Source of the DNA: Amycolatopsis echigonensis
GTDB lineage: Bacteria > Actinomycetota > Actinomycetes > Mycobacteriales > Pseudonocardiaceae
Assembly: GCF_014174495.1 (NCBI RefSeq)
Contig: NZ_JACJHR010000034.1
Span: 28,231-92,230, forward strand
Reading direction: 5' to 3'
DNA length: 64,000 bases
Made by a program: the position numbers and the translations under genes. Positions 35,426 to 44,546 of the stretch are shown in pieces. Below the pieces are notes generated by a model that was not told the DNA's origin, did no database searches, and saw only the letters and a program-made list of their open reading frames with translations. Positions within the stretch are counted from its first letter, which is position 1. Each line of letters starts with the position of its first letter.

Positions 35426-36658
35426 ATGACCCAGACCCATCCGCCCGCTTCCGTCATTCCCACGACAGGAACCCCGATGACCGACCAGGCCAGCACCGTC
35501 GCGGCCGTGACCGACGCCGAGATCTTCGCCGGGCACGAGGGCGGCAAGCTCTCCGTGGCGGCGACCCGGCCGATCTCCGACCCGCGCGACCTCTCGATCG
35601 CCTACACGCCTGGTGTGGCGAAGGTGAGCCGGGCGATCGCCGAGGACGCGGCCAAGGCGAAGCGGTACACCTGGGCGGACCGGCTCGTGGCAGTGGTCAG
35701 CGACGGCACCGCGGTGCTCGGCCTCGGGGACATCGGCGCGAGCGCGTCGCTGCCGGTCATGGAGGGCAAATCGGTCCTCTTCAAGACCTTCGGCGGGCTC
35801 GACTCGATCCCGCTGGTGCTCGACACCACCGACGTCGACGAGATCGTCGAGACCCTGGTCCGGCTGCGCCCGTCGTTCGGCGCGGTCAACCTCGAGGACA
35901 TTTCGGCGCCGCGCTGTTTCGAGCTGGAGGACAAGCTCAAGGAAGCGCTGGACTGCCCGGTCATGCACGACGACCAGCACGGCACCGCGATCGTCACCCT
36001 CGCCGCCCTGCGCGGCGCGAACCTGGTCCTCGGCCGCGACATCGCCGGCGAGCGGGTCGTGGTGTCCGGGGCCGGCGCGGCCGGGGTGGCCTGCGCGAAG
36101 ATCCTGCTCGCGGCGGGCGTCGCGGACGTGACGGTGCTCGACTCGCGCGGCATCGTCCACGCCGGACGCGACGACCTGAACCCGATCAAGCGCCAGCTGG
36201 TGGAGACCACGAACAAGGCCGGGCTGACCGGCGGCCTCGCCGAGGCGCTGCGCGGGGCGGACGTGTTCCTCGGCCTGTCCGGCGCGACGATCGATCCCTC
36301 GCTGCTGTCGACGATGGCGGATGACTCGATCGTGTTCGCACTGTCCAATCCGGACCCCGAGGTCCACCCGGCGGTCGCCGCGCAGCACGCGGCGATTGTC
36401 GCGACCGGGCGGAGCGACTTCCCGAACCAGATCAACAACGTGCTGGCGTTCCCCGGCGTGTTCCGCGGAGCGCTGGACGCGGGGGCGCGGGCGATCACGG
36501 AGAACATGAAGCTGGCCGCTGCGGAGGCGATCGTGGCGGTGGCCTCGGACGATCTCGGGCGGGACCGGATCGTGCCCAGTCCGCTGGACCCGCGGGTCGC
36601 GCCCGAGGTGGCGGCTGCGGTGGCCAAGGCGGCTGAGCAGGACGGCGTGACTGGCTGA
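35426..36658 (+). CDS. NAD(P)-dependent malic enzyme
   Basis: 410 residues, the short bacterial malic enzyme (malate to pyruvate and CO2). Motifs in order: SIAYTPGVA with the catalytic Tyr, LGLGDIGASASLPVMEGKSVLFK with the catalytic Lys, NLEDISAPRCFELE (metal), VMHDDQHGTAIV (metal and base) and the Rossmann loop VVVSGAGAAGVAC. ATG 35426 is supported by CAGGAG; ATG 35477 is a later option. It lacks a phosphotransacetylase domain. A U-tract terminator follows at 36676. Confidence 0.95.
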   Translation: MTQTHPPASVIPTTGTPMTDQASTVAAVTDAEIFAGHEGGKLSVAATRPISDPRDLSIAYTPGVAKVSRAIAEDAAKAKRYTWADRLVAVVSDGTAVLGLGDIGASASLPVMEGKSVLFKTFGGLDSIPLVLDTTDVDEIVETLVRLRPSFGAVNLEDISAPRCFELEDKLKEALDCPVMHDDQHGTAIVTLAALRGANLVLGRDIAGERVVVSGAGAAGVACAKILLAAGVADVTVLDSRGIVHAGRDDLNPIKRQLVETTNKAGLTGGLAEALRGADVFLGLSGATIDPSLLSTMADDSIVFALSNPDPEVHPAVAAQHAAIVATGRSDFPNQINNVLAFPGVFRGALDAGARAITENMKLAAAEAIVAVASDDLGRDRIVPSPLDPRVAPEVAAAVAKAAEQDGVTG

Positions 36659-36675
36659 GGTTTCTTCTCGGGAGG

Positions 36676-36710
36676 GGCTCTCTGGCTTTCGGGCTGGGGA
36701 GCCTTTTCTT
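36676..36710 (+). terminator. rho-independent terminator after malic enzyme
   Basis: GGCTCTC pairs with GGGAGCC (one wobble), directly followed by TTTTCTT, 18 bp after the stop. One of the few classical U-tract terminators in the window. Confidence 0.8.
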
Positions 36711-37298
36711 GTGGTTGGTTTTGGACTTGGTGGTCCATTTTTGGGGTGCCACGGCGGGGGCGGGGTTGCGCGGGTGCGGCGGTGGGCAGGTCGGGGCGTT
36801 GACGACTCTGGTGATGGCCGCCGAAGATGCTGGAGTTGGCCGCGGAGGGGGCTGGAACTCGTCATCGACCGATCAGGCGCAGTCAAATCCGCATCCGGAT
36901 ATCCCGATTGCCGCAAATTGCTCCGGTGATTCACCAGTATCAAGTAAGGATGCTCCGCCCTAGGTCGAGCCACGTCCGTGCTCACCTTAAATCCGAATCC
37001 AGCACCACCTTCTGCTCCGGGGGCTGCAAACCCGGAATCACTCAATGCTTCCCGCGTCAGCGGGGTGTGTCGAGGCGGGACCGGATACGGCAGCACCCCA
37101 TGGTGGCTATGGAGGTTGGGGGCGGATCATGTTGTGGTGCGGGTGGTTACGGGGAGGGGCCAGATGCATCCGCGGTTGACGGGGGCGCGTTTGCAGGCTT
37201 ATGACGATGGGGTGATGGAGGTTTATCGGGAATTGGTTTCGGGGTTGTTTTGGGGCGGCTCGTCGCCTGGCGGCGACATTGCGCCCGGTGGTTGCGTG

Positions 37299-37382
37299 GG
37301 GCACCCCGAAGCCTGAGTGTGCTGACGGTTCGGGGGTGCTTGTCAAGGCGGGAAAGATGCCTTGACAAGCACCCCCGAACCG
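37299..37382. repeat. family-2 repeat with 24-bp perfect stem
   Basis: GGGGCACCCCGAAGCCTGAG leads into CGGTT-CGGGGGTGCTTG-TCAAGGC (37326-37349), a 9-base loop, and its exact 24-base complement (37359-37382). The left half is repeated at 63950-64000 with about nine tenths identity. Lies between convergent genes. Confidence 0.85.
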
Positions 37383-37597
37383 CAGGGGGGCTTCGTATCG
37401 GGGTGCGGGGGAGGTGTGGGTGCCTCGATGGTTGGGTGCGTCGGTGGCGGGTGGGTGCGGATGGCGGGCCGTGAAGGGCCCCTTGAGGGAATCGGAGTCC
37501 GTGAGGGGGGCTTCTCACGACGGTTGGTGGGGAGCGGCGAGTGCGCGAGCTGGGTCGGTGGCGAGTGCGAGTGGCTGCCGGCGGCGCGCGCGGAGGA

Positions 37598-39022
37598 TCA
37601 GCCGGGGAGCAGTTCTGCCAGGCGGTGGCGGGGGACGTCTACCAGGCGCAGGTCCGCCAACTCCTCGGGGACGTTCAGGGCGGCGTTCGCCAGGCGGGCG
37701 TGGGCTCGGGTGAGCAAGTCGGATGGGTGATCGACCAGGTCGGCGACGACGATGGCGTGGCGGTTGTCGGGCGTGCTGCGCAGCAGGCGAAGGCGGTACT
37801 TGTCCGCGACCAGCGAGGTGAGCGAGGCCTGTGCGGCTGCGTCCGCGAGGTCTGGGTGGTTGTTCGGCAGCAGCAGCGCCAGGCGGCGGGCGTTGGTGCC
37901 CAGCAGGGTGCGCAGGAGCCAGGGGCCCGGGTCTGCGGTGAGGTCCATTGCGACCGCGTCGCCTTCTGGGGCGGACGTGGCCCAGCCGACGGGGCGGGTT
38001 TCCAAGGCCAGGCCGCCTTCGGAGGCGATTTCTCGGGCGGCGGCCAGCAGGCCCGGTTTGGTGGCGGCCGATTCGACTGATTGCGGGCCGTGGGTGTAGA
38101 TCGCGGAGCTTCCCTTGCGGGCGAACGACTTCTTCGCCTTCGCGGTCGGCTGGCAGACGTACAGGTCCGCTGCGCTGCCGATTGCTTGTGCGCCGGTGTA
38201 GCGGTTGAAGTCCGGGAGGATTGCTTCGAAGGTCAGGCCCAGGGTGGCCAGTGAACGTTGCACCTGTGCGCCTAGGGCGGGATGGCGCGGGCTGTAGCCG
38301 TACGCCAGGAGGATCCGGCCTTCGGTGGGTTCGCGCAGGGCTTGCACCGCGCGTGCGGCGAAGAGGCCCATGCCTTCCGGTGTGTAGGGCGGGTCGCTGA
38401 AGACCAGGTCCGCCTTGCCGGTCAGGGCCGGTGGCAGGCCGACGCGCAGGTCCGCGTGTGCGGTGAAGATGCCGCGTTCGCCGGTTGTGTCCAGGTAGGA
38501 CAGAACGCGTTCGTCGAGGTCCACTACGGACAGTTCGGCTTCCGGGCACACCGCGCGCACAGCCAGGGACGTCAGGTCGTGGTCGCCCAGGAAGAGCACC
38601 TTGCTGCGGCGGAGGTCGTAGCGAGAGTTCAGCCACAATGCGCGGCGCAGCACGGTCTCCGGGGTCGCCTGCACGTGGTCCAGCGCGGCGAGCGGCGGCG
38701 GGACGGCCGCGATCCGTTCGGCCAGCATGGTGAGCAGGGCGGGTTGGTCGGCGACCGCTGCGTCGAGGGGGTCGGGCAGGGGCGGCAAGGAGTACGTGGC
38801 GTAGGTGGCGCGTGCGTGCGGGGCGATCCGGATGCCTGCGGGGGAGCGTTCCAGGTCGGGTTCCAGCGCCGCCAAGAGGTCTTCGACGCTCCGGCGCGGG
38901 GCAGCGGTGAGCCGCACCAGGTCGGCCAGCTCGTACGAGCCGCTGCGCAGCAGGGCGAGCACGTCGTACAGCGGGCGGACGGCGGCACCGTGTGCGGCGA
39001 GGACGTCGTCTAGGGCGGTCAC
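37598..39022 (-). CDS. bis-aminopropyl spermidine synthase family protein (BpsA/DUF43-like)
   Basis: 474 residues. A winged-helix-like N-terminus (about 1-75) precedes the DUF43 aminopropyltransferase core: VLFLGDHDLTSLAVRAV (SAM-type loop, with GDHD), LSVVDLDERVL, and the active-site FSDPPYTPEGMGLFAARAVQAL, close to the PPYT motif of Thermococcus BpsA. BpsA makes branched polyamines. A C-terminal domain (about 330-474) of unclear function follows. GTG 39022 is 96 bp from the divergent ABC importer start. Whether it uses decarboxylated SAM here is unknown. Confidence 0.85.
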   Translation of the reverse strand: MTALDDVLAAHGAAVRPLYDVLALLRSGSYELADLVRLTAAPRRSVEDLLAALEPDLERSPAGIRIAPHARATYATYSLPPLPDPLDAAVADQPALLTMLAERIAAVPPPLAALDHVQATPETVLRRALWLNSRYDLRRSKVLFLGDHDLTSLAVRAVCPEAELSVVDLDERVLSYLDTTGERGIFTAHADLRVGLPPALTGKADLVFSDPPYTPEGMGLFAARAVQALREPTEGRILLAYGYSPRHPALGAQVQRSLATLGLTFEAILPDFNRYTGAQAIGSAADLYVCQPTAKAKKSFARKGSSAIYTHGPQSVESAATKPGLLAAAREIASEGGLALETRPVGWATSAPEGDAVAMDLTADPGPWLLRTLLGTNARRLALLLPNNHPDLADAAAQASLTSLVADKYRLRLLRSTPDNRHAIVVADLVDHPSDLLTRAHARLANAALNVPEELADLRLVDVPRHRLAELLPG

Positions 39023-39118
39023 GGGGTCCGAGAGTAGTAGGCCACCCTGCGGGACAGGCTGCCAAGGCCGCGCGAGTCGGCTACCGTCGGAATCTGTACC
39101 GGACGTGGGGAGAAGTCT

Positions 39119-40207
39119 GTGACCATCGAATTCCGAGATGTCGTCAAACGCTATCCGGACGGAACGGTCGCGGTCGACGGCCTCTCGCTGACCGTGGAAG
39201 ACGGCACGATCACGGTGTTCGTCGGCCCGTCCGGCTGCGGCAAGACGACCTCGTTGCGGATGATCAACCGGATGGTCGAGCCCACCTCGGGCACGGTGCT
39301 GCTGGACGGCAAGGACGTCAGCGACGGCGACCCGGCGGTGCTGCGCCGCGGCATCGGCTATGTGATCCAGCACGCCGGGCTTTTCCCCCACCGGACAGTG
39401 CTCGACAACATCGCCACCGTGCCGCTGCTGTCCGGATGGGACAAACGCAAAGCGCGCGCCCGCGCGGCCGAACTGCTCGAGACGGTCGGCCTGCCCACGG
39501 AACTCGGGAAGCGGTACCCGGCGCAGCTGTCCGGCGGGCAGCAGCAGCGCGTCGGCGTGGCTCGTGCGCTCGCCGCCGATTCGCCGGTGCTGCTGATGGA
39601 TGAGCCGTTCTCCGCGGTCGACCCGGTGGTCCGCGAAGGGCTGCAGGACGAGCTGCTGCGGCTGCAATCCCAGCTGGGCAAGACAATCGTCTTCGTCACG
39701 CACGACATCGACGAGGCCGTGCGGCTCGGGGACAAGGTCGCGGTGATGCGCGTCGGCGGGAAGCTCGCGCAGTACGGCACGCCGGCCGAGGTGCTGCGGC
39801 ATCCGGTGGACGATTTCGTCGCGTCGTTCGTCGGCCGCGACCGCGGGTATCGCGGGCTTTCCTTCCTTCCGGCGAGCGGCGTCGAGGTGTCGCCCGCCAA
39901 CACCATCGAGCTCGGCAGCACGGTTTCCGGCCCGTCGGAGGGCTGGCTGCTCGCGGTGAACGACGAGAAGCAGCCCCGCGGCTGGCTTCCGCCAGGATCC
40001 ACTGTGGACGGGCCGTTGGCCGAAACCGACCTCGTGGCAGGCGGATCGCTGTATGTCCAGGGCACGCCGATCCGCGGTGCGCTCGACGCGGCGCTGTCGT
40101 CGCCGGCCAGTCTCGGCGTCGTGGTGGACGACGAGAACCGCGTGCTCGGGACGGTGGTCGCGCACCAGGTCCTGGACGTAATCGAGGCCTCCCCGCAGGC
40201 GTCCTGA
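39119..40207 (+). CDS. osmoprotectant/quaternary amine ABC importer ATPase (OpuCA/ProV type)
   Basis: 362 residues. Walker A GPSGCGKTT (about 38), Q loop VIQHAGLFPH, signature LSGGQQQR (about 140), Walker B VLLMDEPFSAVDP and H loop VFVTHDIDEAV. The C-terminal 100 residues hold a degenerate CBS pair, the ionic-strength sensor of OpuA/OpuC. It energises uptake of glycine betaine, carnitine or choline. The next gene starts inside its stop (TGATG). A one-base variant of the GTCCACWGTGGAC element is at 39997-40009. Confidence 0.93.
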   Translation: MTIEFRDVVKRYPDGTVAVDGLSLTVEDGTITVFVGPSGCGKTTSLRMINRMVEPTSGTVLLDGKDVSDGDPAVLRRGIGYVIQHAGLFPHRTVLDNIATVPLLSGWDKRKARARAAELLETVGLPTELGKRYPAQLSGGQQQRVGVARALAADSPVLLMDEPFSAVDPVVREGLQDELLRLQSQLGKTIVFVTHDIDEAVRLGDKVAVMRVGGKLAQYGTPAEVLRHPVDDFVASFVGRDRGYRGLSFLPASGVEVSPANTIELGSTVSGPSEGWLLAVNDEKQPRGWLPPGSTVDGPLAETDLVAGGSLYVQGTPIRGALDAALSSPASLGVVVDDENRVLGTVVAHQVLDVIEASPQAS

Positions 40208-40899
40208 TGGGCGGCTTCTTCGGCGAACTCGGCCGGTACCTGTCGAGCTCCAACAACCGCGGCGAAATCCTCGCCAATCTTCTCGAGAACATCTACCTCG
40301 CGCTGGTGCCGCTGGTCGCGGGCATCGTGCTGGCGATCCTGCTCGGCTGGCTCGGCCACCGCTGGCGGCCCGCGCGCAGTGTGCTGCTGGTGGTGGGGAA
40401 CCTGCTGTACACGATTCCGTCGCTCGCGCTGTTCGTGGTGATTCCCGGCATTATCGGCACGAAGATCCTCGACAGCGTCAACGTGATCGTCGCGCTGACC
40501 GTCTACACCACCGCGCTGCTGGTGCGTCCGGTGCTCGACGCGCTGGAAGCCGTGCCGCCGCACATCGTCGCGGCCGCCACGGCGATCGGGTATCGCTCGC
40601 CGCGCCGGTTCTTCAGCGTCGAACTGCCGCTCGCGGTGCCGGTGCTCGCGGCGGGGGTCCGGGTGGCTTCGGTGAGCAATATCAGCCTGGTCAGCGTCGG
40701 CGCGCTGATCGGGACCGGGGCGCTCGGCGTGCTGTTCACCGACGGGTTCCAGCGGGAGTACTTCTCGCCGATCGTGGTCGGGATCGTGCTGACGATGCTG
40801 CTCGCGCTGATCGTCGACCTGCTGCTGGTGTTGCTGCGCAACCTGCTCACGCCTTGGGACAGAGCGAGTCGCGCCCCGGCCGCGGAGGTGGCGGGATGA
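40207..40899 (+). CDS. osmoprotectant ABC importer permease (OpuCB type)
   Basis: 230 residues, five to six membrane helices, BPD_transp_1 domain. The EAA-type coupling loop is AAATAIGYRSPRRFFSVELPLAVPVL (in parts, about 120-145). Starts one base inside the ATPase stop and is overlapped by the second permease (ATGA), so the four genes form one operon. Confidence 0.93.
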   Translation: MGGFFGELGRYLSSSNNRGEILANLLENIYLALVPLVAGIVLAILLGWLGHRWRPARSVLLVVGNLLYTIPSLALFVVIPGIIGTKILDSVNVIVALTVYTTALLVRPVLDALEAVPPHIVAAATAIGYRSPRRFFSVELPLAVPVLAAGVRVASVSNISLVSVGALIGTGALGVLFTDGFQREYFSPIVVGIVLTMLLALIVDLLLVLLRNLLTPWDRASRAPAAEVAG

Positions 40900-41600
40900 T
40901 CGGCGACGTTTTCACCTGGTTCACCACCGCCGCGAACTGGCAGGGTACGGGCGGCATTCTCGCGCGGCTCGCCCAGCACGTCGGCTACATCGCGCTGGCG
41001 CTCGTCATCGCGCTGGTGATCGCGATCCCGATCGGACTGTTCGTCGGCCACACCGGCCGCGGCGGCGTCGTGCTGGTCGGAGCGGGCAACGCGATCCGCG
41101 CGCTGCCGACGCTCGGGCTCGTCACGTTCCTGTTCCTGCTCTTCACCGAAAGCACCACGGCGACGATCATCGGCCTGGTGGTGCTGGCGATCCCGCCGGT
41201 GCTGGCCGGCACGTACGCCGGCCTGCAGGCGGCCGAGCACGACGTGGTCGACGCCGCGCAGGGCATCGGGATGACCGGCTGGCAGCGGTTGTGGCAAGTC
41301 GAGGTGCCGATCGCGCTTCCGTTGGTGCTGGGCGGGATCCGCAACGCCGTCCTGCAGCTGATCGCGACCGCCGCGGTGGCCGCGTACGTCGGTCTCGGCG
41401 GCCTCGGCCGGTTCCTGCTCGACGGACTGGCCATTTTGGACTACACCGAGGTCGTCGCGGGCGCGATTCTCACCGCCCTGCTGGCGATTGTGGTCGACCT
41501 GCTGCTCGCCGCGGCGCAGCGGGCGTTGGTGCCCAAGGGCGTTCGGCTGGCCGCGCGGGCGGCGTCCGGCCGGGCAGTGGCTGCGGGAGGAGCGGCGTGA
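40896..41600 (+). CDS. osmoprotectant ABC importer permease (OpuCD type)
   Basis: 234 residues, second BPD_transp_1 permease. Coupling loop DAAQGIGMTGWQRLWQVEVP (about 125-145). ATG 40896 overlaps the first permease stop. It pairs with the first permease to form the heteromeric channel. Confidence 0.93.
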   Translation: MIGDVFTWFTTAANWQGTGGILARLAQHVGYIALALVIALVIAIPIGLFVGHTGRGGVVLVGAGNAIRALPTLGLVTFLFLLFTESTTATIIGLVVLAIPPVLAGTYAGLQAAEHDVVDAAQGIGMTGWQRLWQVEVPIALPLVLGGIRNAVLQLIATAAVAAYVGLGGLGRFLLDGLAILDYTEVVAGAILTALLAIVVDLLLAAAQRALVPKGVRLAARAASGRAVAAGGAA

Positions 41601-42490
41601 AACGGTGGGGGATCCTGGTGGCCGGGCTGGCACTGCTGGCGTCGGCGTGCGGAAACCCGCTGTCCGGCGGCGGCGAGGGCGGCAATACCGGCGATATCAT
41701 CATCGGCGCGTCCGATGTCGGGGAAAGTTCTTTGCTGGCCCAGATTTACGCCGGTGCGCTGCGGAATGTCGGCGCGCACAACGTGACCGTGCGGCCGCCG
41801 GTCGGCAGTCGCGAGGTCGTCGTGAAAGCGTTGCAGGACAAGTCTTTGTCCGTGGTTCCGGATTACTCGGGGAACTTGCTGCGGTACTTCGACAAGAATA
41901 CTCCGGCGACCACTTCGGAAGACGTTTACGCACAACTCAAGCAGAAGATTCCGGCCGGGTTCACGGTTCTCGACCAGTCGCCCGCGCAGGACAAGGATTT
42001 GCTCGTGGTGGGCAAGGAACTCGCGGCCACCGGGGTGAAGACGTTCTCCGATCTCGGGCCGCGGTGCAAAGACCTGGTGATGGGCGGTCCGGGACAGTGG
42101 AGCAGCCGGTGGAAGGAACGGATCAAGCAGCTGTACGGGTGCGAGTTCAAGGAAATCCGCACCACGGACACCGGCGGACCGGTCACGGTGGCGGCGTTGA
42201 AGTCGGGTGAGGTGCAGGTCGCGGACCTGTTCAGCACGTCGGCGACTATCGCGTCGAACGGGTTTGTGCCGTTGGACGACGACAAGCACATGTTCCCGGC
42301 GCAGAACATCGTGCCGCTGGTCGCCAAGGGGACGCTGAACGATGCCGAGACGGCCGCCTTGAACCGGGTTTCGGCGGCGTTGACCACGGAACAATTGACT
42401 GAGCTGAACGTGCAGTACACGGACGAGAAGCGGAACGCGAAGGACATCGCGGAGGAGTTCCTGCGGCGGAACGGACTGAAGTCCTCGTGA
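41597..42490 (+). CDS. osmoprotectant ABC importer substrate-binding lipoprotein (OpuCC type)
   Basis: 297 residues. Signal with lipobox LASAC (Cys18), then the OpuAC domain: DIIIGASDVGESSLLAQIYA, VVPDYSGNLLRYF and LGPRCKDLVMGGPGQWSSRW. Tyr and Trp residues (about 75-100, 165) probably form the aromatic cage for a quaternary ammonium group. GTG 41597 overlaps the previous stop. The stop codon lies inside family-1 repeat copy 2. Confidence 0.92.
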   Translation: MKRWGILVAGLALLASACGNPLSGGGEGGNTGDIIIGASDVGESSLLAQIYAGALRNVGAHNVTVRPPVGSREVVVKALQDKSLSVVPDYSGNLLRYFDKNTPATTSEDVYAQLKQKIPAGFTVLDQSPAQDKDLLVVGKELAATGVKTFSDLGPRCKDLVMGGPGQWSSRWKERIKQLYGCEFKEIRTTDTGGPVTVAALKSGEVQVADLFSTSATIASNGFVPLDDDKHMFPAQNIVPLVAKGTLNDAETAALNRVSAALTTEQLTELNVQYTDEKRNAKDIAEEFLRRNGLKSS

Positions 42491-42529
42491 GTGGCGATCG
42501 CGGTTCTAACCGGGATCGCCGCTCACGAG
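42484..42529. repeat. 46-bp palindromic repeat, family 1, copy 2
   Basis: CTCGTGAGTGGCGATCGCGG - TTCTAA - CCGGGATCGCCGCTCACGAG (arms with two mismatched pairs). It spans the stop of the binding-protein gene and ends 3 bp before the stop of the convergent gene at 42533-42892. Confidence 0.8.
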
Positions 42530-42532
42530 GGT

Positions 42533-42892
42533 CTACAGGCTTTTCTCGATAGCTTCGAAAATGTCCGCGTCGGTCTCCTGCTGCCACTGCGGGAGCTGGT
42601 CCCAATCCGCGACGTACGCTGGCTTCGGGTCCGCGATGTGGTGGTAGATCTGCGCGATCCAGCACAACGCCACGAAGCGGCTCTTCTGTGCCCGGCTCAG
42701 TTTCGCGGTGCTGCCGCCGGAGATCTCGACGAACTGCCGCACCTGGGCGTACACCGCGGTGGCGCTGGCTCGTTCCCAGTCCGGCGTTTCTTCCCACGGC
42801 GTGATGTAGCCGGGTTTGGGCTCACCGGGGAAATGCCGCTTCACACCGGCGATCCAGGCGTCGCGGAAGATGCGGCCGGGTTCCTCGGACAC
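42533..42892 (-). CDS. hypothetical protein, 119 residues
   Basis: Acidic soluble protein, Trp-rich (RDAWIAGVKRHF, ITPWEETPDWERA, VADWDQLPQWQQE), predicted all-helical. I recognise no family. GTG 42892 is preceded by AAGGAG. It lies 18 bp after the XRE/TPR regulator on the same strand and is probably co-transcribed, suggesting it is a partner or target of that regulator. Confidence 0.65.
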   Translation of the reverse strand: MSEEPGRIFRDAWIAGVKRHFPGEPKPGYITPWEETPDWERASATAVYAQVRQFVEISGGSTAKLSRAQKSRFVALCWIAQIYHHIADPKPAYVADWDQLPQWQQETDADIFEAIEKSL

Positions 42893-42910
42893 GATGACGC
42901 TCCTTGCGAG

Positions 42911-44365
42911 TCAGACGACTGAGACGGTCTTGAGCTGGACGATTTGCTGGTCGAGATGCCGGACGTGGCTGTCTGCCAGGAACGGCTTCAGTTGGGGCCG
43001 GAGGTTGTGCAGCATCCGGCCCACGTAGCCGGCCGAACCGGTCTGCCGGACGGCATCTAGAGCTGCGTTGCCGTACATCACGAGTTGGTCGGTGTCTCGG
43101 CGCTGTACGCCGACCAACGCCAGATCAGCAAGAAGACTTCCGCGCCTGCGTGCGGAAACGTTCCGGTCGAGTGCGTCGGCAAGGGCGACTTCCGCCAGTT
43201 CGGGGCGGCGCAGTTCGACATAGCAGCGGCCGCGTTCTTCGGCCAGCCGGGAACCTTCGAACCGCAGCCAGCCGCTCGTACGCACTGGCCCGCTGAGTTG
43301 CGTGACCAGCTCCGCGGTGTCGAGGGCACGCTCGCAGGCGGCCAGGTCTCCGAGCCCGGCATAGGTCTGCGCCTGCACCGCGGCGACCCATTGGCGGGTC
43401 GCAAGTTCGGGGTCGCCGCGCTTGGCGAGGGCCGCGGCACCCTTGAGAAGCGGTGCGGCATCGCTGAATCGGCGCTCGTAGACACCCAGGAAGGCATGCC
43501 TGGTCATGGCGCAGGCCCACAGGTCGAAGGCTTCCGCTTCCTTGCTGGCATTCGCGGCCAGGGAATAGCACTGCGCCGCGTCCTGGTACTGGTCGCTGTC
43601 GAAGAAGATCTCGCCGCAGAGCTGGAACAGATCTCCCGCGAGCAGGCACAGCCGTCGCCGCCCGGTCGGAGTTTGCGGCTCGTGCAGGGCCTGGTTGAGA
43701 ACGGACAGTTGGCTGTGCACAACCGGGAAGGCCAGGCGCTTGGACTTGGATTGCGCGAAGGTGCGCCAGAGTTGCTCGTTGACCTTGCCGTATTCGTCGA
43801 GAGTCCCCTGATCGAGTCCGGCAGGGCGGGAGTCGGCGGCCTGCAGGCGTTCGAGGTCGAGCTGATCCGCAGCGGGGAGGGCGAGCAGGCTGCTGGCGAG
43901 GCTCAGCAGGCGCAACACTTCACGACGGTTCACGTCGTCCCGCCCTTCCTCGGCTGCGGCCTCCGGGGCCTCGCTGTCGACTGGCACCTTGAACCACAGC
44001 AGGTCGCCCGGGATTCGAAGAACACCCGCCCACTGTATGAGCGTGGCGAGGTCCTGCGGAGCCGGACCGTTCTCGATCCTGCTGAGTTGTGGTTGAGTGA
44101 GGCCGAACCAGCCGGCGACCACGCTTTGGGACAGCGGGCGACCGTGCCACGGGTGATAGCGGTAGGCCTGGATGACCCGGCCCATGTGCCAGGCATCGAG
44201 TGCGTCCCGCATCTGGTCGGTGTGCCAGAACTCCGCCGGTACGTGCGGGGCGCTGACCAGCGTGTTCCGCCGCCGGTCGCGGCAAGCCGAGCACAGCCGG
44301 CCCCGGTGATCCCCGGCCAGCCGCGCTCCGCAGCGACAGTGCCGCGCGATCGGGCGCATCCCCAT
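42911..44365 (-). CDS. XRE-type regulator with zinc ribbon and TPR-like C-terminus
   Basis: 484 residues from ATG 44365. An N-terminal zinc ribbon (Cys10, Cys12, Cys25, Cys28; HCRCGARL and LCSACRDRRR), a helix-turn-helix (about 85-115; VVAGWFGLTQPQLSRIENG), and a C-terminal helical-repeat region (about 230-484) of TPR character (YQDAAQCYSLAANASKEAE, FSDAAPLLKGAAALAKRGD). Such NsdA-like regulators control development or antibiotic production in actinomycetes, but the signal is unknown. The start could be ATG 44359 or the longer frame to 44416. A perfect 14-bp palindrome sits just upstream. Confidence 0.82.
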   Translation of the reverse strand: MGMRPIARHCRCGARLAGDHRGRLCSACRDRRRNTLVSAPHVPAEFWHTDQMRDALDAWHMGRVIQAYRYHPWHGRPLSQSVVAGWFGLTQPQLSRIENGPAPQDLATLIQWAGVLRIPGDLLWFKVPVDSEAPEAAAEEGRDDVNRREVLRLLSLASSLLALPAADQLDLERLQAADSRPAGLDQGTLDEYGKVNEQLWRTFAQSKSKRLAFPVVHSQLSVLNQALHEPQTPTGRRRLCLLAGDLFQLCGEIFFDSDQYQDAAQCYSLAANASKEAEAFDLWACAMTRHAFLGVYERRFSDAAPLLKGAAALAKRGDPELATRQWVAAVQAQTYAGLGDLAACERALDTAELVTQLSGPVRTSGWLRFEGSRLAEERGRCYVELRRPELAEVALADALDRNVSARRRGSLLADLALVGVQRRDTDQLVMYGNAALDAVRQTGSAGYVGRMLHNLRPQLKPFLADSHVRHLDQQIVQLKTVSVV

Positions 44366-44381
44366 CTCGTACCCGGTCCTT

Positions 44382-44395
44382 ACTTCACGTGAAGT
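44382..44395. promoter_or_regulatory. perfect 14-bp palindrome at the XRE/TPR gene start
   Basis: ACTTCACGTGAAGT lies 16 bp upstream of the ATG at 44365, overlapping the likely promoter or leader. It is a candidate operator for autoregulation by the HTH protein. Confidence 0.55.
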
Positions 44396-44546
44396 GTCTG
44401 TGGCTCCGTGTGTCACCAGCCTAGACAGTCGTTATGCGCGGTGCGTATGCGTGGCGCGCATCTTTTCCACTGAAAGTTCGCGATAGCCGCTGTCGATCAC
44501 CACGGCGAACCTTGGTTCCAGACATCGGCGAGCATCGGAGGCGGGG

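Larger units (their letters stand above)
36659..37597. other. 939-bp non-coding region with terminator and repeat
   Basis: Strongly G/T-rich on the top strand, no convincing gene; open frames differ from neighbours in codon use. It holds the malic enzyme terminator (36676), a GTCGCC-TGG-CGGCGAC hairpin near 37263 and the family-2 repeat at 37299-37382. It separates two convergent genes. Confidence 0.6.

Noticed and set aside
37107..37346. Reverse-strand frame beginning MTSTPEPSAHSGFG
   Set aside because: It is the antisense reading of the family-2 repeat, and the start of the same peptide appears wherever the repeat does.
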